A DNA stretch of 25,212 nucleotides from DASUZD01 sp036377055 (GTDB lineage: Bacteria > Actinomycetota > Thermoleophilia > Gaiellales > Gaiellaceae). The translations under genes were made by a program, and so were the position numbers. Of the stretch, positions 1 through 6,238 are shown in pieces. Where the stretch lies: NCBI GenBank assembly GCA_036377055.1, contig DASUZD010000338.1, forward strand, positions 1 through 25,212, written 5' to 3'. Position 1 is the first letter of the stretch, and each line of letters begins with the position of its first letter. The notes under the pieces were generated by a model. That model saw nothing but the letters and a program-made list of their open reading frames with translations, had not been told where the DNA came from and did no database searches.

Positions 1-105
1 TGGAGGTTTGTCGAAGCCAGCTGCACGTTAGGGCCCGCGCTCTGCACCAGCCCTTGTTCCGTCACTCCCTCAGCCAGCCCGTCGGCCAGCCGATCTCAAC
101 CGCGC

Positions 106-190
106 GAAGTCCGGCTCCGGCTGTGCCGGAGCCATGACGACCTCCCGCGGATCCACGCACGCCTCCGAGCCGACGCCCGCATAGCCGGCA
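106..190. repeat. Composite palindromic repeat, unit 1 (module A + degenerate B)
   Basis: Module A (106-143) begins GAAGTCC, contains a perfect 9-bp hairpin (113-121 with 125-133, loop TGT) and ends in CCATGACGAC, as in the copies at 371, 640 and (inverted) 966. Module B (167-190) starts GAGCCGACG but has lost most of its hairpin. The unit lies 19 bp beyond the 3' end of the fMet tRNA gene, at the outer edge of the array. Confidence 0.6.
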
Positions 191-209
191 TTTCGGGGGC
201 GCGCGGAAA

Positions 210-283
210 TTGCGCGGGCGGGATTCGAACCCGCGATCTCGGGCTCATGAGGCCCGCGAGGACAGCCGCTCCTCTACCGCGCG
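210..283 (-). tRNA. tRNA-fMet (CAT), initiator type, atypical
   Basis: A full 74-nt cloverleaf folds: 7-bp acceptor, 4-bp D stem, 5-bp anticodon stem, perfect 5-bp T stem with loop TTCGAAT, discriminator A, and no encoded CCA. The C1 x A72 mismatch and the A11:U24 pair are the recognised marks of a bacterial initiator tRNA. Two features are odd. The anticodon stem ends in G29-G30-C31 rather than the classic run of three G:C pairs. The loop is CTCATGA, with G37 where A37 is expected beside a U36 anticodon. It lies 2 bp downstream of the Pro tRNA gene and is probably co-transcribed with it. The initiator call is good; whether it is active is uncertain. Confidence 0.8.
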
Positions 284-285
284 AA

Positions 286-359
286 TCTGCCTGGCTGGAC
301 TCGAACCAGCGGTTTCCGGCTCCCGACGCCGGCGGGGTGGCCGTCTCCCCTACAGGCAG
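286..359 (-). tRNA. tRNA-Pro (CGG)
   Basis: A 74-nt cloverleaf with fully paired stems: acceptor CTGCCTG/CAGGCAG, D stem GGGG/CCCC, anticodon stem CCGGC/GCCGG and T stem GCTGG/CCAGC. The anticodon loop GTCGGGA gives CGG, which reads CCG. C1:G72 and discriminator A are usual for proline tRNAs, and U33 and G37 are present. No CCA is encoded. It is the upstream member of the Pro-fMet pair and the least aberrant gene of the array. Confidence 0.85.
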
Positions 360-370
360 CAAGCCGCCGC

Positions 371-465
371 GAAGTCCGGGCCGCGCAAGCGCGACCATGA
401 CGACTCCCCGGCGAGATCAATCGAGCCGACGTGAGCCGGCACCGGCAAAGCCGGTACCGGCGGCG
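371..465. repeat. Composite palindromic repeat, unit 2 (A + B)
   Basis: Module A (371-405) runs from GAAGTCC to CCATGACGACTCC around a short CGCGC-AA-GCGCG hairpin. Module B (425-465) carries GCCGGCACCGGC and GCCGGTACCGGC around an AAA loop, nearly self-complementary over 12 bp. It fills the gap between the Pro-fMet pair and the next tRNA pair. Confidence 0.75.
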
Positions 466-483
466 CGAACTCAGGTGACTGAG

Positions 484-555
484 TAGGAGGCCCCGGAATC
501 GGGCCAGGCCCTGCTTGTTAGCCGCGAGCCGTGCCGCCACGGACACCAACCTCCA
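484..555 (-). tRNA. tRNA-like gene, degenerate (anticodon position GCT)
   Basis: A 72-nt class I cloverleaf can be drawn. The acceptor has six of seven pairs (T1 x T72 mismatched, T7-G66 wobble). The D stem is GTGT/GCAC. The anticodon stem GCTCG/CAAGC has one C-A mismatch, and the T stem is CCTGG/CCGGG. Its position, 2 bp from the Asn gene, matches the pairing seen in the rest of the array. The loop CGGCTAA would put GCT (serine AGC/AGU codons) at the anticodon. However, residue 33 is G instead of U, the T loop is CCCGATT without T54-T55, position 14 is not A, and there is no long variable arm as serine tRNAs have. It is probably a tRNA pseudogene or a highly diverged tRNA, and its specificity cannot be assigned. 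Confidence 0.45.
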
Positions 556-557
556 AG

Positions 558-629
558 CTCCGGCGGCAGGACTCGAACCTGCGCCTCGCGGTTAACGGCC
601 GCGCGTCTCTGCCGCTCGACCACGCCGGA
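558..629 (-). tRNA. tRNA-Asn (GTT), with C33
   Basis: A 72-nt cloverleaf with perfect acceptor TCCGGCG/CGCCGGA, T stem GCAGG/CCTGC (loop TTCGAGT) and anticodon stem CGCGG/CCGCG. The D stem pairs three of four. U1:A72 and discriminator G73 fit asparagine tRNAs, and the loop CCGTTAA gives anticodon GTT. The striking point is C33: the loop base before the anticodon is C, where U33 is almost invariant because it makes the U-turn. The flanking stem is perfect, so the loop register is not ambiguous. It is either functional but atypical or a recently inactivated copy. Confidence 0.7.
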
Positions 630-639
630 CCAACGCCTG

Positions 640-739
640 GAAGTCCGGCTCGCGCGTCGCGCGAGCCATGACGACTTCCGTTCGGGAACCCTTTTTGAGC
701 CGTAGTGAGCCGGCGCCAGCAAAGCCGGCACCGGCCGCG
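640..739. repeat. Composite palindromic repeat, unit 3 (A + B)
   Basis: Module A (640-679) is the most symmetrical copy: GAAGTC and GACTTC enclose GGCTCGCG/CGCGAGCC and the conserved CCATGAC. Module B (699-739) starts GCCGTAGTGAGCC and has GCCGGC-type arms around AAA. The unit begins 10 bp from the 5' end of the Asn gene and ends 9 bp from the 3' end of the Ser-like gene. Confidence 0.8.
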
Positions 740-748
740 GACGGCATA

Positions 749-830
749 CGGAAGGAGAGGGAGTCGAACCCCATGGCCGTGAAGCCCACCCTCTTTCGAG
801 GCGGCATACCACGCCGATGGCACTCCTTCC
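749..830 (-). tRNA. Class II tRNA-like gene, Ser (CGA)-like with 8/4 arm split
   Basis: An 82-nt element. An 8-bp acceptor (GGAAGGAG/CTCCTTCC) is followed on the 3' side by a 4-bp T stem with loop TTCGACT, and the discriminator is G73. The D arm can form up to 6 bp around a 4-nt CGGC loop. The 8-bp acceptor, that D arm and the TTCGACT loop recall tRNA-Sec and the serine-accepting allo-tRNAs. The loop CTCGAAA is identical to that of ordinary tRNA-Ser(CGA), but the stem around it has G-A and G-G mismatches. A long variable arm is possible, with one mismatch. No TCA anticodon sits in a good hairpin, so a Sec assignment is not supported. It lies 3 bp from the Lys gene. Confidence 0.45.
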
Positions 831-833
831 CAG

Positions 834-906
834 TGACTCCGGCAGGCCTCGAACCTTCAGCTCCCCGGTTAAGAGCCGGGCGCTCTCCCGTTTGAGCTAC
901 GGAGCC
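834..906 (-). tRNA. tRNA-Lys (CTT)
   Basis: A 73-nt cloverleaf. The acceptor is GGCTCCG/CGGAGTC (one G-U pair), the D stem GCTC/GAGC is perfect, and the anticodon stem CCCGG/CCGGG holds loop CTCTTAA, anticodon CTT for AAG. U33 is present. The T stem GAAGG/CCTGC has one A-G mismatch, and the T loop ends in G60 rather than T. Discriminator is A, and no CCA is encoded. It is the first tRNA of the minus-strand array, downstream of the kinase gene and repeat unit 4. Confidence 0.8.
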
Positions 907-912
907 AGAAAT

Positions 913-1004
913 CGCCGCCGGTGCCGGCTTTGCCGGCGTCGGCCGCTACGGCTTCTAGACCGCGGGAAGTCGTCATGCCTCGCGCCATGCGCGAGGCGGA
1001 CTTC
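913..1004. repeat. Composite palindromic repeat, unit 4 (inverted, B + A)
   Basis: This copy is inverted relative to units 1-3. Module B is at 913-952 (its reverse complement starts GCCGTAGCGGCC) and module A at 966-1004. The A hairpin CCTCGCGC-ATG-GCGCGAGG lies between GAAGTC-type ends. Its last bases overlap the stop codon (1003-1005) of the upstream kinase gene, so in minus-strand RNA a stable hairpin directly follows the kinase coding region. Confidence 0.75.
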
Positions 1005-1557
1005 ACGCGGGATCGCCGCGGATGACGGCGTCGGCTCGCTCGTGCGGGCGCTCGTGTGCGACGTACGCGTCTTCCTGCGCCATCCACTCCTCCCACTGCC
1101 CGCGCGCCTCTTCGCCGTCTCGCACGAGTCCGCGCTGCAGCCGAACGTCGCGCGGCGTGTCGATCCAGATCGAGTACGTCAGATACGGCTGGAACGCCGC
1201 CCGGGATGCCGAGACGCCTTCCAGCACCACGAACTCCGCGGGCGCGACCTCCTTCCATTCCTCCGGCTGGTCGGGTCGCCACCTCGAGCACCGATAGCGG
1301 CTTCGCTCGCCGCGGGCGAGCGGCTCGAGGACCTCCTCGACGACCCGCGGCCACCACTCGAGCGGGTTGCTCCAGCACGCGAAGTCGTCGGTAGTCACGA
1401 TCTGCGCGCCGCCCAGGGCCTCGGTAAGCCGCTGGGCGAGAGTGCTCTTACCGGCGCCCCCGGGACCGTCGACCGCGACGATCCTTGTCCGCATGTCTCC
1501 AGGAGCCGCCTTCGCGCGAATCGCTGCGACCAGGTTTTCTAGGCTCACGCGCCGCAC
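1003..1557 (-). CDS. Uridine-kinase-like P-loop kinase
   Basis: The 184-residue reading frame has a textbook Walker A, GPGGAGKS, at residues 31-38, a TTDD pair at 55-58 where nucleoside kinases place substrate-binding acids, a VLEGV strand at about 111-115, and an arginine-rich lid (LQRGLVRDG) near 140-148. This fits the uridine kinase/phosphoribulokinase-like superfamily acting in the cytoplasm; the true substrate cannot be read from the sequence. The frame opens with GTG at 1557, but GTG at 1548, just after a TAGTGT box, is an alternative leaderless start, and ATG at 1494 with GGAG upstream is a third option. It is divergent from the 1570 gene and points into the tRNA array. Confidence 0.8.
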   Translation of the reverse strand: MRRVSLENLVAAIRAKAAPGDMRTRIVAVDGPGGAGKSTLAQRLTEALGGAQIVTTDDFACWSNPLEWWPRVVEEVLEPLARGERSRYRCSRWRPDQPEEWKEVAPAEFVVLEGVSASRAAFQPYLTYSIWIDTPRDVRLQRGLVRDGEEARGQWEEWMAQEDAYVAHERPHERADAVIRGDPA

Positions 1558-1565
1558 ACTAGTGA
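1556..1565. promoter_or_regulatory. Putative bidirectional promoter core
   Basis: The two start codons are only 12 bp apart. The space holds the palindrome CACTAGTG (1557-1564), giving overlapping TANNNT-like boxes: TAGTGT on the minus strand (1561-1556), 7 nt from GTG at 1548, and TAGTGA on the plus strand (1560-1565), 4 nt from ATG at 1570. No Shine-Dalgarno precedes either gene, so leaderless transcripts are likely. No -35 box is recognisable. Confidence 0.3.
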
Positions 1566-1569
1566 CCCG

Positions 1570-2208
1570 ATGCGGTTTCGCAGTAAAGACGACGGCGTTC
1601 GGGAGACCCTGTTCGGCGATCTGCCGCTCGAGCTGTGGCCGCCCGAAGACGAGCCCGCCGACGAGTTCCCGTGGAGCGCCTTCGCGGAAGCGCGGCGCGA
1701 CCTCGCCCGTGGCGACCGCAACTCAGCTGCGCGCGCTTGGCGGCAGGTCCTCGACGCCCCGGATCTCGAGTCGCGCCATTACGTTCAGGCCTGGCACTTC
1801 CTGCGCGAAGCGGGTGAACAGCCGCCCGACGACGTCGCGAAGGACGTGCTCGGCGTCGTCGTCGAGGTCGCGCTGCGAAAGGGACTCGATGTTCTTGCCG
1901 TCTACGCCGATCGCAGCGTCCGCTACTTCAACCACGCCGGGGGCGGGGTCGTCGTCGACGAAGCCGAAGGCACGCTCGCGGAGCTGGTCGGCGACGTCCT
2001 GGCGACCGCCCCTGGGGTCGTCGAGTCGATCGGCCCATGGGAAGGCGAACGCCCGGCGCCACCGCGGCGCGGCCACGTGAGGCTCTCGTTCCTCACGCCG
2101 AGCGGGCTGCACTTCGGCGAAGGTCCCACGGACGCGCTCGAGCAGGACCCCCTCGGCGGCGAAGTCTTTCGACTCGCCACCCAGATCATGATCAAGCTCG
2201 TCGAGTAA
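1570..2208 (+). CDS. Hypothetical protein, acidic, no recognised family
   Basis: A 212-residue cytoplasmic protein without signal peptide or membrane segment. The N-terminal third is helical and acidic (ARRDLARGDRNSAARAWRQV, about 42-61), resembling a helical-repeat segment. The middle has beta-type stretches (LDVLAVYADRSVRYFNHAGG) and the end reads VRLSFLTPSGLHFGEG. No catalytic motif is visible and I do not recognise the family. Codon use is consistent with a real gene over its whole length. There is no ribosome binding site before the ATG, and it starts divergently 12 bp from the kinase, so it is probably leaderless. Confidence 0.75.
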   Translation: MRFRSKDDGVRETLFGDLPLELWPPEDEPADEFPWSAFAEARRDLARGDRNSAARAWRQVLDAPDLESRHYVQAWHFLREAGEQPPDDVAKDVLGVVVEVALRKGLDVLAVYADRSVRYFNHAGGGVVVDEAEGTLAELVGDVLATAPGVVESIGPWEGERPAPPRRGHVRLSFLTPSGLHFGEGPTDALEQDPLGGEVFRLATQIMIKLVE

Positions 2209-2835
2209 CGGGTTGCCGGCGCCAGCGGAACCGCACGCTCCGTCCATCCCGCCTTCACGGGATCGACGCAGCGGTGCGATCAAAGCCAAGCCATGTTTTC
2301 TATGCCGCTCGCCTACCCTTCGACCCTGGATCGCGGATGCCGCGTCCTACGTGGAGGAGCTTTGGAGCCCGGTGCTCTGGTCACTCCGATAAAAGCGCAG
2401 GCAAAAGTCGCGGCTAATCAAGCAGCGTCTTTTTCCCGCACGCCGAAGCGCAGAGGGCCTTTCTCTCTCAGGCGGGGCCTCGTTCTCGGTTAGAGCTTGT
2501 TCAAGCTGAGCATCACCCTTCTTGCTTCCGTTGACTCGGTTCTGAAACGCCGAAGGCGACCCGTTGGGTCGCCCTCGCTTTGACTGGCTATGCGGCTAGT
2601 GAACTAGCTTGCATACCTCCCAGCGAGGGCTGAGACGACGTCCGACCAGCGCTCGTTTCCGACGAGCGTCGCTCGGCACGGGACCATTGCGGCGCTCGCC
2701 GCGATGGCAAGGAAACCGGTGTAGTGGGTTGGCTTCAGCATGACGTTGTGGCAGTTGTGCCGCGGCGGAGCATAGACGAAACATTGGAGATGCGCAAGGG
2801 TCCAGAGGAAGATTCAGCGACGGATATCCAGCAGC
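2209..2835. other. Gene-poor spacer with remnants
   Basis: No open frame here has convincing coding character, and base composition drops noticeably after 2280. On the plus strand a short frame near 2318-2398 reads ADAASYVEELWSPVLWSL and then stops. It looks like a protein C-terminus but has no start, so it may be a decayed gene end. A hairpin at 2555-2573 is annotated separately, and a 6-bp hairpin lies at about 2651-2667. Nothing else is recognisable. Confidence 0.4.
2555..2573 (+). terminator. Putative hairpin terminator
   Basis: GGCGACCC and GGGTCGCC form an 8-bp stem around GTT and are followed on the plus strand by CTCGCTTTG, a weak T tract. The strand is uncertain, since no gene end lies immediately upstream. 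Confidence 0.4.
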
Positions 2836-4386
2836 TCAGCGCTCGCTCGTCTGAAAATCGCTCGCCAATGCCGGAGCGCTCGTTACGGAAACAGGTTCCG
2901 CCGGGTGGTCGAGCGTCGTCCGTAGCGGCACCTCTTTCAGCAGCCACGACAGGAAGAAGGGAACGACGGCCGCGGCCATGCCCCAGAGGAAGACGCCATG
3001 GAGCGCGTGGGCGAACGCTCGGAGGAACAGGTCGTGAACGGCGACCGGCAGATGCCGCGCCTCCGCAGGGTCGAGGTGGACGCCGCTGCCCAGCCGCGAG
3101 GTGACGGCCGGCGGCAGCCGCGCGAGCTGGTCGGCGAGGCGCGAGGCGAAGATCGCGCCGAAGATCGCGACGCCGAAGGACCCGCCGACCGAGCGGAAGA
3201 AGGTCGCGGTCGAGGTCGCGACGCCGACGTCTTGAAGGCGCACGTCGTTCTGGACGACCAGTACGAGGGTCTGCATGACGAGCCCGATCCCGACGCCCAC
3301 GACGAGCATGTCGACAGACGCGACCCACGGCGGCGTCGCCGCGCCGAGCCGCGAGAGCAGGAACATCCCGACAACGAGGATCGCCGTACCCGCGACCGGG
3401 AAGACCTTGTAGCGGCCGACGCGGCTGATCGCGCGGCCCGAGCCGATCGCCGCGACGAGGATGCCGGCCATCAGCGGCAGCATCCGCAGCCCGGAGCTCG
3501 TCGGGCTCGCGCCATAGACGAGCTGGAGGTAGAGCGGGATGAAGATGATCGCGCCGAACATCGCCATCCCGATCGAGAACGCGATCGCCGAAGCGACGCT
3601 GAAGACGCTCGACCGGAAGAGCGTGAGCGGAAGGACCGGCTCGGCCGCGCGCCGCTCCTGCCAGACGAACGCGACGAGCAGCGCGACACCGGCGACGCCG
3701 AGGCCGACGATCGTCGCCGAGCCCCAGGCGTACTCGACGCCACCCCACGTCGTGACCAGGATCAGCGCGCCGACGCCGCCGCTCAGGAACGCGGCGCCGA
3801 GGTAGTCGATCGAGTGGCGCCGGTGGGGCGAGCGTAGGTGCAGCCGAAGCAGGACGATCGCGACCGCCAGCCCTCCGACGGGCATGTTCACGTAGAAGAC
3901 CCAGCGCCACGAGAGGTTGTCGACGAAGAAGCCGCCGAGGAGCGGCCCGGCGACCGAGGCGACCGCGAAGACCGCTCCGATCAGCCCCGTGTAGCGACCG
4001 CGATCGCGCGGCGGGACGATGTCCGCGATGATCGCCTGCGCGCCGACGATCAGCCCGCCCGCGCCTGCGCCCTGGAGCGCGCGAAAGCCGATCAGCTGCC
4101 CGATCGACTCGCTCAGGCCGGCGAGCATCGAGCCGGCGAGGAAGACGAGGATCGCCGTGAGGAAGACGGGCTTGCGCCCGTACATGTCGCCGAGCTTCCC
4201 GTAGAGCGGCGTCGAGACCGTCGCGGCCAGCAGGTACGACGTCACGACCCACGAGAGGTGGTTGAGCCCGCCGAGGTCGCCGACGATCGTCGGCAGCGCG
4301 GTCGAGACGATCGTCTGGTCGAGCGCGGCGAGGAACATCCCGAGCATCAGCGCGACGAAGACGGTGGTGACGCTTCGGTCCCTCAT
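2836..4386 (-). CDS. DHA2-family MFS exporter (14 TM), second of pair
   Basis: 516 residues. The N-terminus (FLAALDQTIVSTALPTIVGD) is the signature of drug:H+ antiporter family 2 (EmrB/QacA type). Loop 2-3 carries GKLGDMYGRKPV (motif A), RALQGAGAGGL follows in TM4, and TM5 has the antiporter motif AVASVAGPLLGG. The hydrophobic profile supports 14 TM segments in the inner membrane, expelling a lipophilic or toxic compound; the substrate is unknown. A hydrophilic tail of about 35 residues closes it. Its ATG overlaps the stop of the upstream MFS gene by 4 nt (ATGA), so the two are translationally coupled. No clear terminator follows it. Confidence 0.9.
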   Translation of the reverse strand: MRDRSVTTVFVALMLGMFLAALDQTIVSTALPTIVGDLGGLNHLSWVVTSYLLAATVSTPLYGKLGDMYGRKPVFLTAILVFLAGSMLAGLSESIGQLIGFRALQGAGAGGLIVGAQAIIADIVPPRDRGRYTGLIGAVFAVASVAGPLLGGFFVDNLSWRWVFYVNMPVGGLAVAIVLLRLHLRSPHRRHSIDYLGAAFLSGGVGALILVTTWGGVEYAWGSATIVGLGVAGVALLVAFVWQERRAAEPVLPLTLFRSSVFSVASAIAFSIGMAMFGAIIFIPLYLQLVYGASPTSSGLRMLPLMAGILVAAIGSGRAISRVGRYKVFPVAGTAILVVGMFLLSRLGAATPPWVASVDMLVVGVGIGLVMQTLVLVVQNDVRLQDVGVATSTATFFRSVGGSFGVAIFGAIFASRLADQLARLPPAVTSRLGSGVHLDPAEARHLPVAVHDLFLRAFAHALHGVFLWGMAAAVVPFFLSWLLKEVPLRTTLDHPAEPVSVTSAPALASDFQTSER

Positions 4387-5870
4387 CGCGGAGCGGCGAC
4401 GGGCGCGGCGTCGACCCGCTCGAGCTCCGGAGCGGCCGCGGCGGGATGGGGCACTCCGACGAGCTGTCCTCCGGGACAGCCCTCTGCGTCGACGGTGCGG
4501 CGCGGGTTCACGATTCCGAGCGCGCCGGCGACACCGCCGGCCGCGACGAGCGCGGCGCAGATGACGACCACCTGGTGGAACGCGCGCACCGACTCGGCGT
4601 TCCTCGCGAACGTGTCGCCGACCAGCGTCGTAGCGACGACGACGCCGACGACGGAGACGCCCACGAGCCCGGCCACGCGCGCGATCGCGTTGTTGATCGC
4701 CGACGCGATTCCGGCGTCGCTCTCGTCCGCGTCGGCGAGCACCGTCGCCGTCAGCGGCGCGACCGTCAGCGAGAGACCGACGGAGAAGACGAGCAGTCCC
4801 GGCAGGAGCTCGGTCACGTACGACGTGCTCATGCCGGTTCTCAGCAGCAGGAGGATCCCGGCCGCGCTGATCAGCGGCCCGGCGCCCATGAAGAGGCGCG
4901 GCCCGAGGCGGTCGGCGAGCGCGCCGAAGCGGCGCGAGAGCGCGAACATCACGACCGTCACGGGGAGCGTCGTCAGGCCGCTGCGCAGCGCGCTGTAGCC
5001 CGCGACCTGCTGGAGGAAGATCACGAGGAAGAAGAAGAGGATCGCGAGCCCGGCGTACATGGCCAGCGTCTCCGCGTTCCCGACCGCGAAGTTGCGGCCC
5101 GCGAAGAGGTCGAGCTTCAGCATCGGCTCGGCCGCGCGGCGCTCGTAGCCGAGGAAGGCGGCGAAGGCGACCGCGCCGCCGATCATCGGGACGAGAATCA
5201 CCGGGCTCGTCCAGCCGTGATGCGGCTGCTCGATCAGCGCGAAGACGAGTCCGCCCAGGCCGAGCACACAGAGGACCGCGCCGAGGACGTCGACGCGACG
5301 CGTAGCGAGCGTTCGTGTCCTGGGGACCGCGGCGAGAACGAGCGCAAGGGTGACGACCACGAGCGGCACGTTCAGCGCGAAGATCCAGCGCCACGAGACC
5401 TGGTCGACGATCCAGCCGCCCGCGAGCGGGCCGACGATCGCCGCGATCCCGCCCCACGCCGTCCACGAGCCGATCGCCGCGCCGCGTTGCTTCGGCGAGA
5501 ACGCCGCGACGATGATCGCCAGCGAGCTCGGCGTCAGCAGCGCGCCGGCTGCGCCCTGGAGCGCACGCGCACCGATCAAGACCCCCATCGTCGGCGCCGC
5601 CGCGCACGCGACCGACAGGACGCCGAACGCCGCAACGCCCAGAGCGAAGACGCGCCGCTCGCCGTAGATGTCGCCGAGCGAGCCGCCGATCAGGATCAGC
5701 GACCCGAGCGCGAGCAGGTAGGCGTTCGAGACCCACTGCTGCGCGGCGAGGCCGCCGCCGAGGTCACGCTCGATCGCGGGCAGCGCGACGCTCACGATCG
5801 ACCCGTCGATTGTCGCGACGCCGGAGCCGAGAATCGCCGCGAACAGCGTGAGCCGCTGGCGGTGCGTCAC
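4383..5870 (-). CDS. DHA2-family MFS exporter (14 TM), first of pair
   Basis: 495 residues. TM1 reads VATIDGSIVSVALPAIERDL, motif A is GGSLGDIYGERRVF, TM4 has ARALQGAAGALLTPSSLAII and TM5 has IAAIVGPLAGGWIVD, all typical of the EmrB/QacA DHA2 group. About 14 hydrophobic segments are visible. The C-terminal 45 residues after VNPRRT are hydrophilic and alanine/proline-rich. It lies upstream of and overlaps a second DHA2 gene of different sequence, so the pair may export related compounds or form a hetero-complex; the latter is speculation. A small gene lies 56 bp upstream on the same strand. Confidence 0.9.
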   Translation of the reverse strand: MTHRQRLTLFAAILGSGVATIDGSIVSVALPAIERDLGGGLAAQQWVSNAYLLALGSLILIGGSLGDIYGERRVFALGVAAFGVLSVACAAAPTMGVLIGARALQGAAGALLTPSSLAIIVAAFSPKQRGAAIGSWTAWGGIAAIVGPLAGGWIVDQVSWRWIFALNVPLVVVTLALVLAAVPRTRTLATRRVDVLGAVLCVLGLGGLVFALIEQPHHGWTSPVILVPMIGGAVAFAAFLGYERRAAEPMLKLDLFAGRNFAVGNAETLAMYAGLAILFFFLVIFLQQVAGYSALRSGLTTLPVTVVMFALSRRFGALADRLGPRLFMGAGPLISAAGILLLLRTGMSTSYVTELLPGLLVFSVGLSLTVAPLTATVLADADESDAGIASAINNAIARVAGLVGVSVVGVVVATTLVGDTFARNAESVRAFHQVVVICAALVAAGGVAGALGIVNPRRTVDAEGCPGGQLVGVPHPAAAAPELERVDAAPVAAPR

Positions 5871-5926
5871 GACGTCGCGCCGGATTGACCAGCGTCCACC
5901 CGGAGAGACTAACGAGGCTCGGGCGC

Positions 5927-6136
5927 CTAGCTGCTAATGGCTGCCGCCACGATGCCGGGGTGCCTCCCCGCCCAGGCGCGCACGAAGAACAAGAGCTCCA
6001 TGTCCGACTGAAAGTCGGGATCGGCAGGCGCGACGTGAATGGTCCGCGGCCCGGACTCGAGCACGGCGCAGCCGTTCGCACGCAGGACGTCGCCTAGCTG
6101 CACGCCGGCTCGGGGGTCGTCGAAATCGATCCGCAA
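5927..6136 (-). CDS. Small conserved-looking protein, unknown function
   Basis: 69 residues, soluble, mixed alpha/beta, starting RIDFDDPRAGVQLGDVLRAN and containing MELLFFVRAWAGRHPG. It has no signal peptide. The best start is TTG at 6136 with GGGGAGGA about 8-10 nt upstream; no ATG fits the frame. It precedes the two exporter genes on the same strand and may be part of their operon. I do not recognise a named family, and no DNA-binding or metal motif is evident. Confidence 0.6.
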   Translation of the reverse strand: MRIDFDDPRAGVQLGDVLRANGCAVLESGPRTIHVAPADPDFQSDMELLFFVRAWAGRHPGIVAAAISS

Positions 6137-6238
6137 CGTGGCCCGATCCTCCCCGGCGGAGGGCTTGCGAACAATGGGTCCCCCGGCCCATCTATCGCGT
6201 TGAGTTTTCTCAACCGTCCGCGCCGGGACGGTGACGCC

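Noticed and set aside
1..105. Further tRNA upstream of repeat unit 1, expected from the spacing of the array
   Set aside because: A stretch resembling TTCGACA is present on the minus strand, but no T stem, acceptor or anticodon stem pairs around it.
749..830. tRNA-Sec (selC)
   Set aside because: Acceptor length, D arm and T loop fit, but the only TTCA (near 785) lies in an unpaired or mismatched context and would leave no long variable arm, so there is no credible TCA anticodon loop.
371..1004. CRISPR array (regular repeats with spacers)
   Set aside because: The spacers are tRNA genes of 145-158 bp, the repeats are composite and diverged, one is inverted, and no cas gene is present.
4446..5888. 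Long plus-strand open frame of about 480 codons
   Set aside because: It is antisense to the two MFS genes and reads as charged low-complexity R/D/E/H sequence, a normal GC-rich shadow frame.
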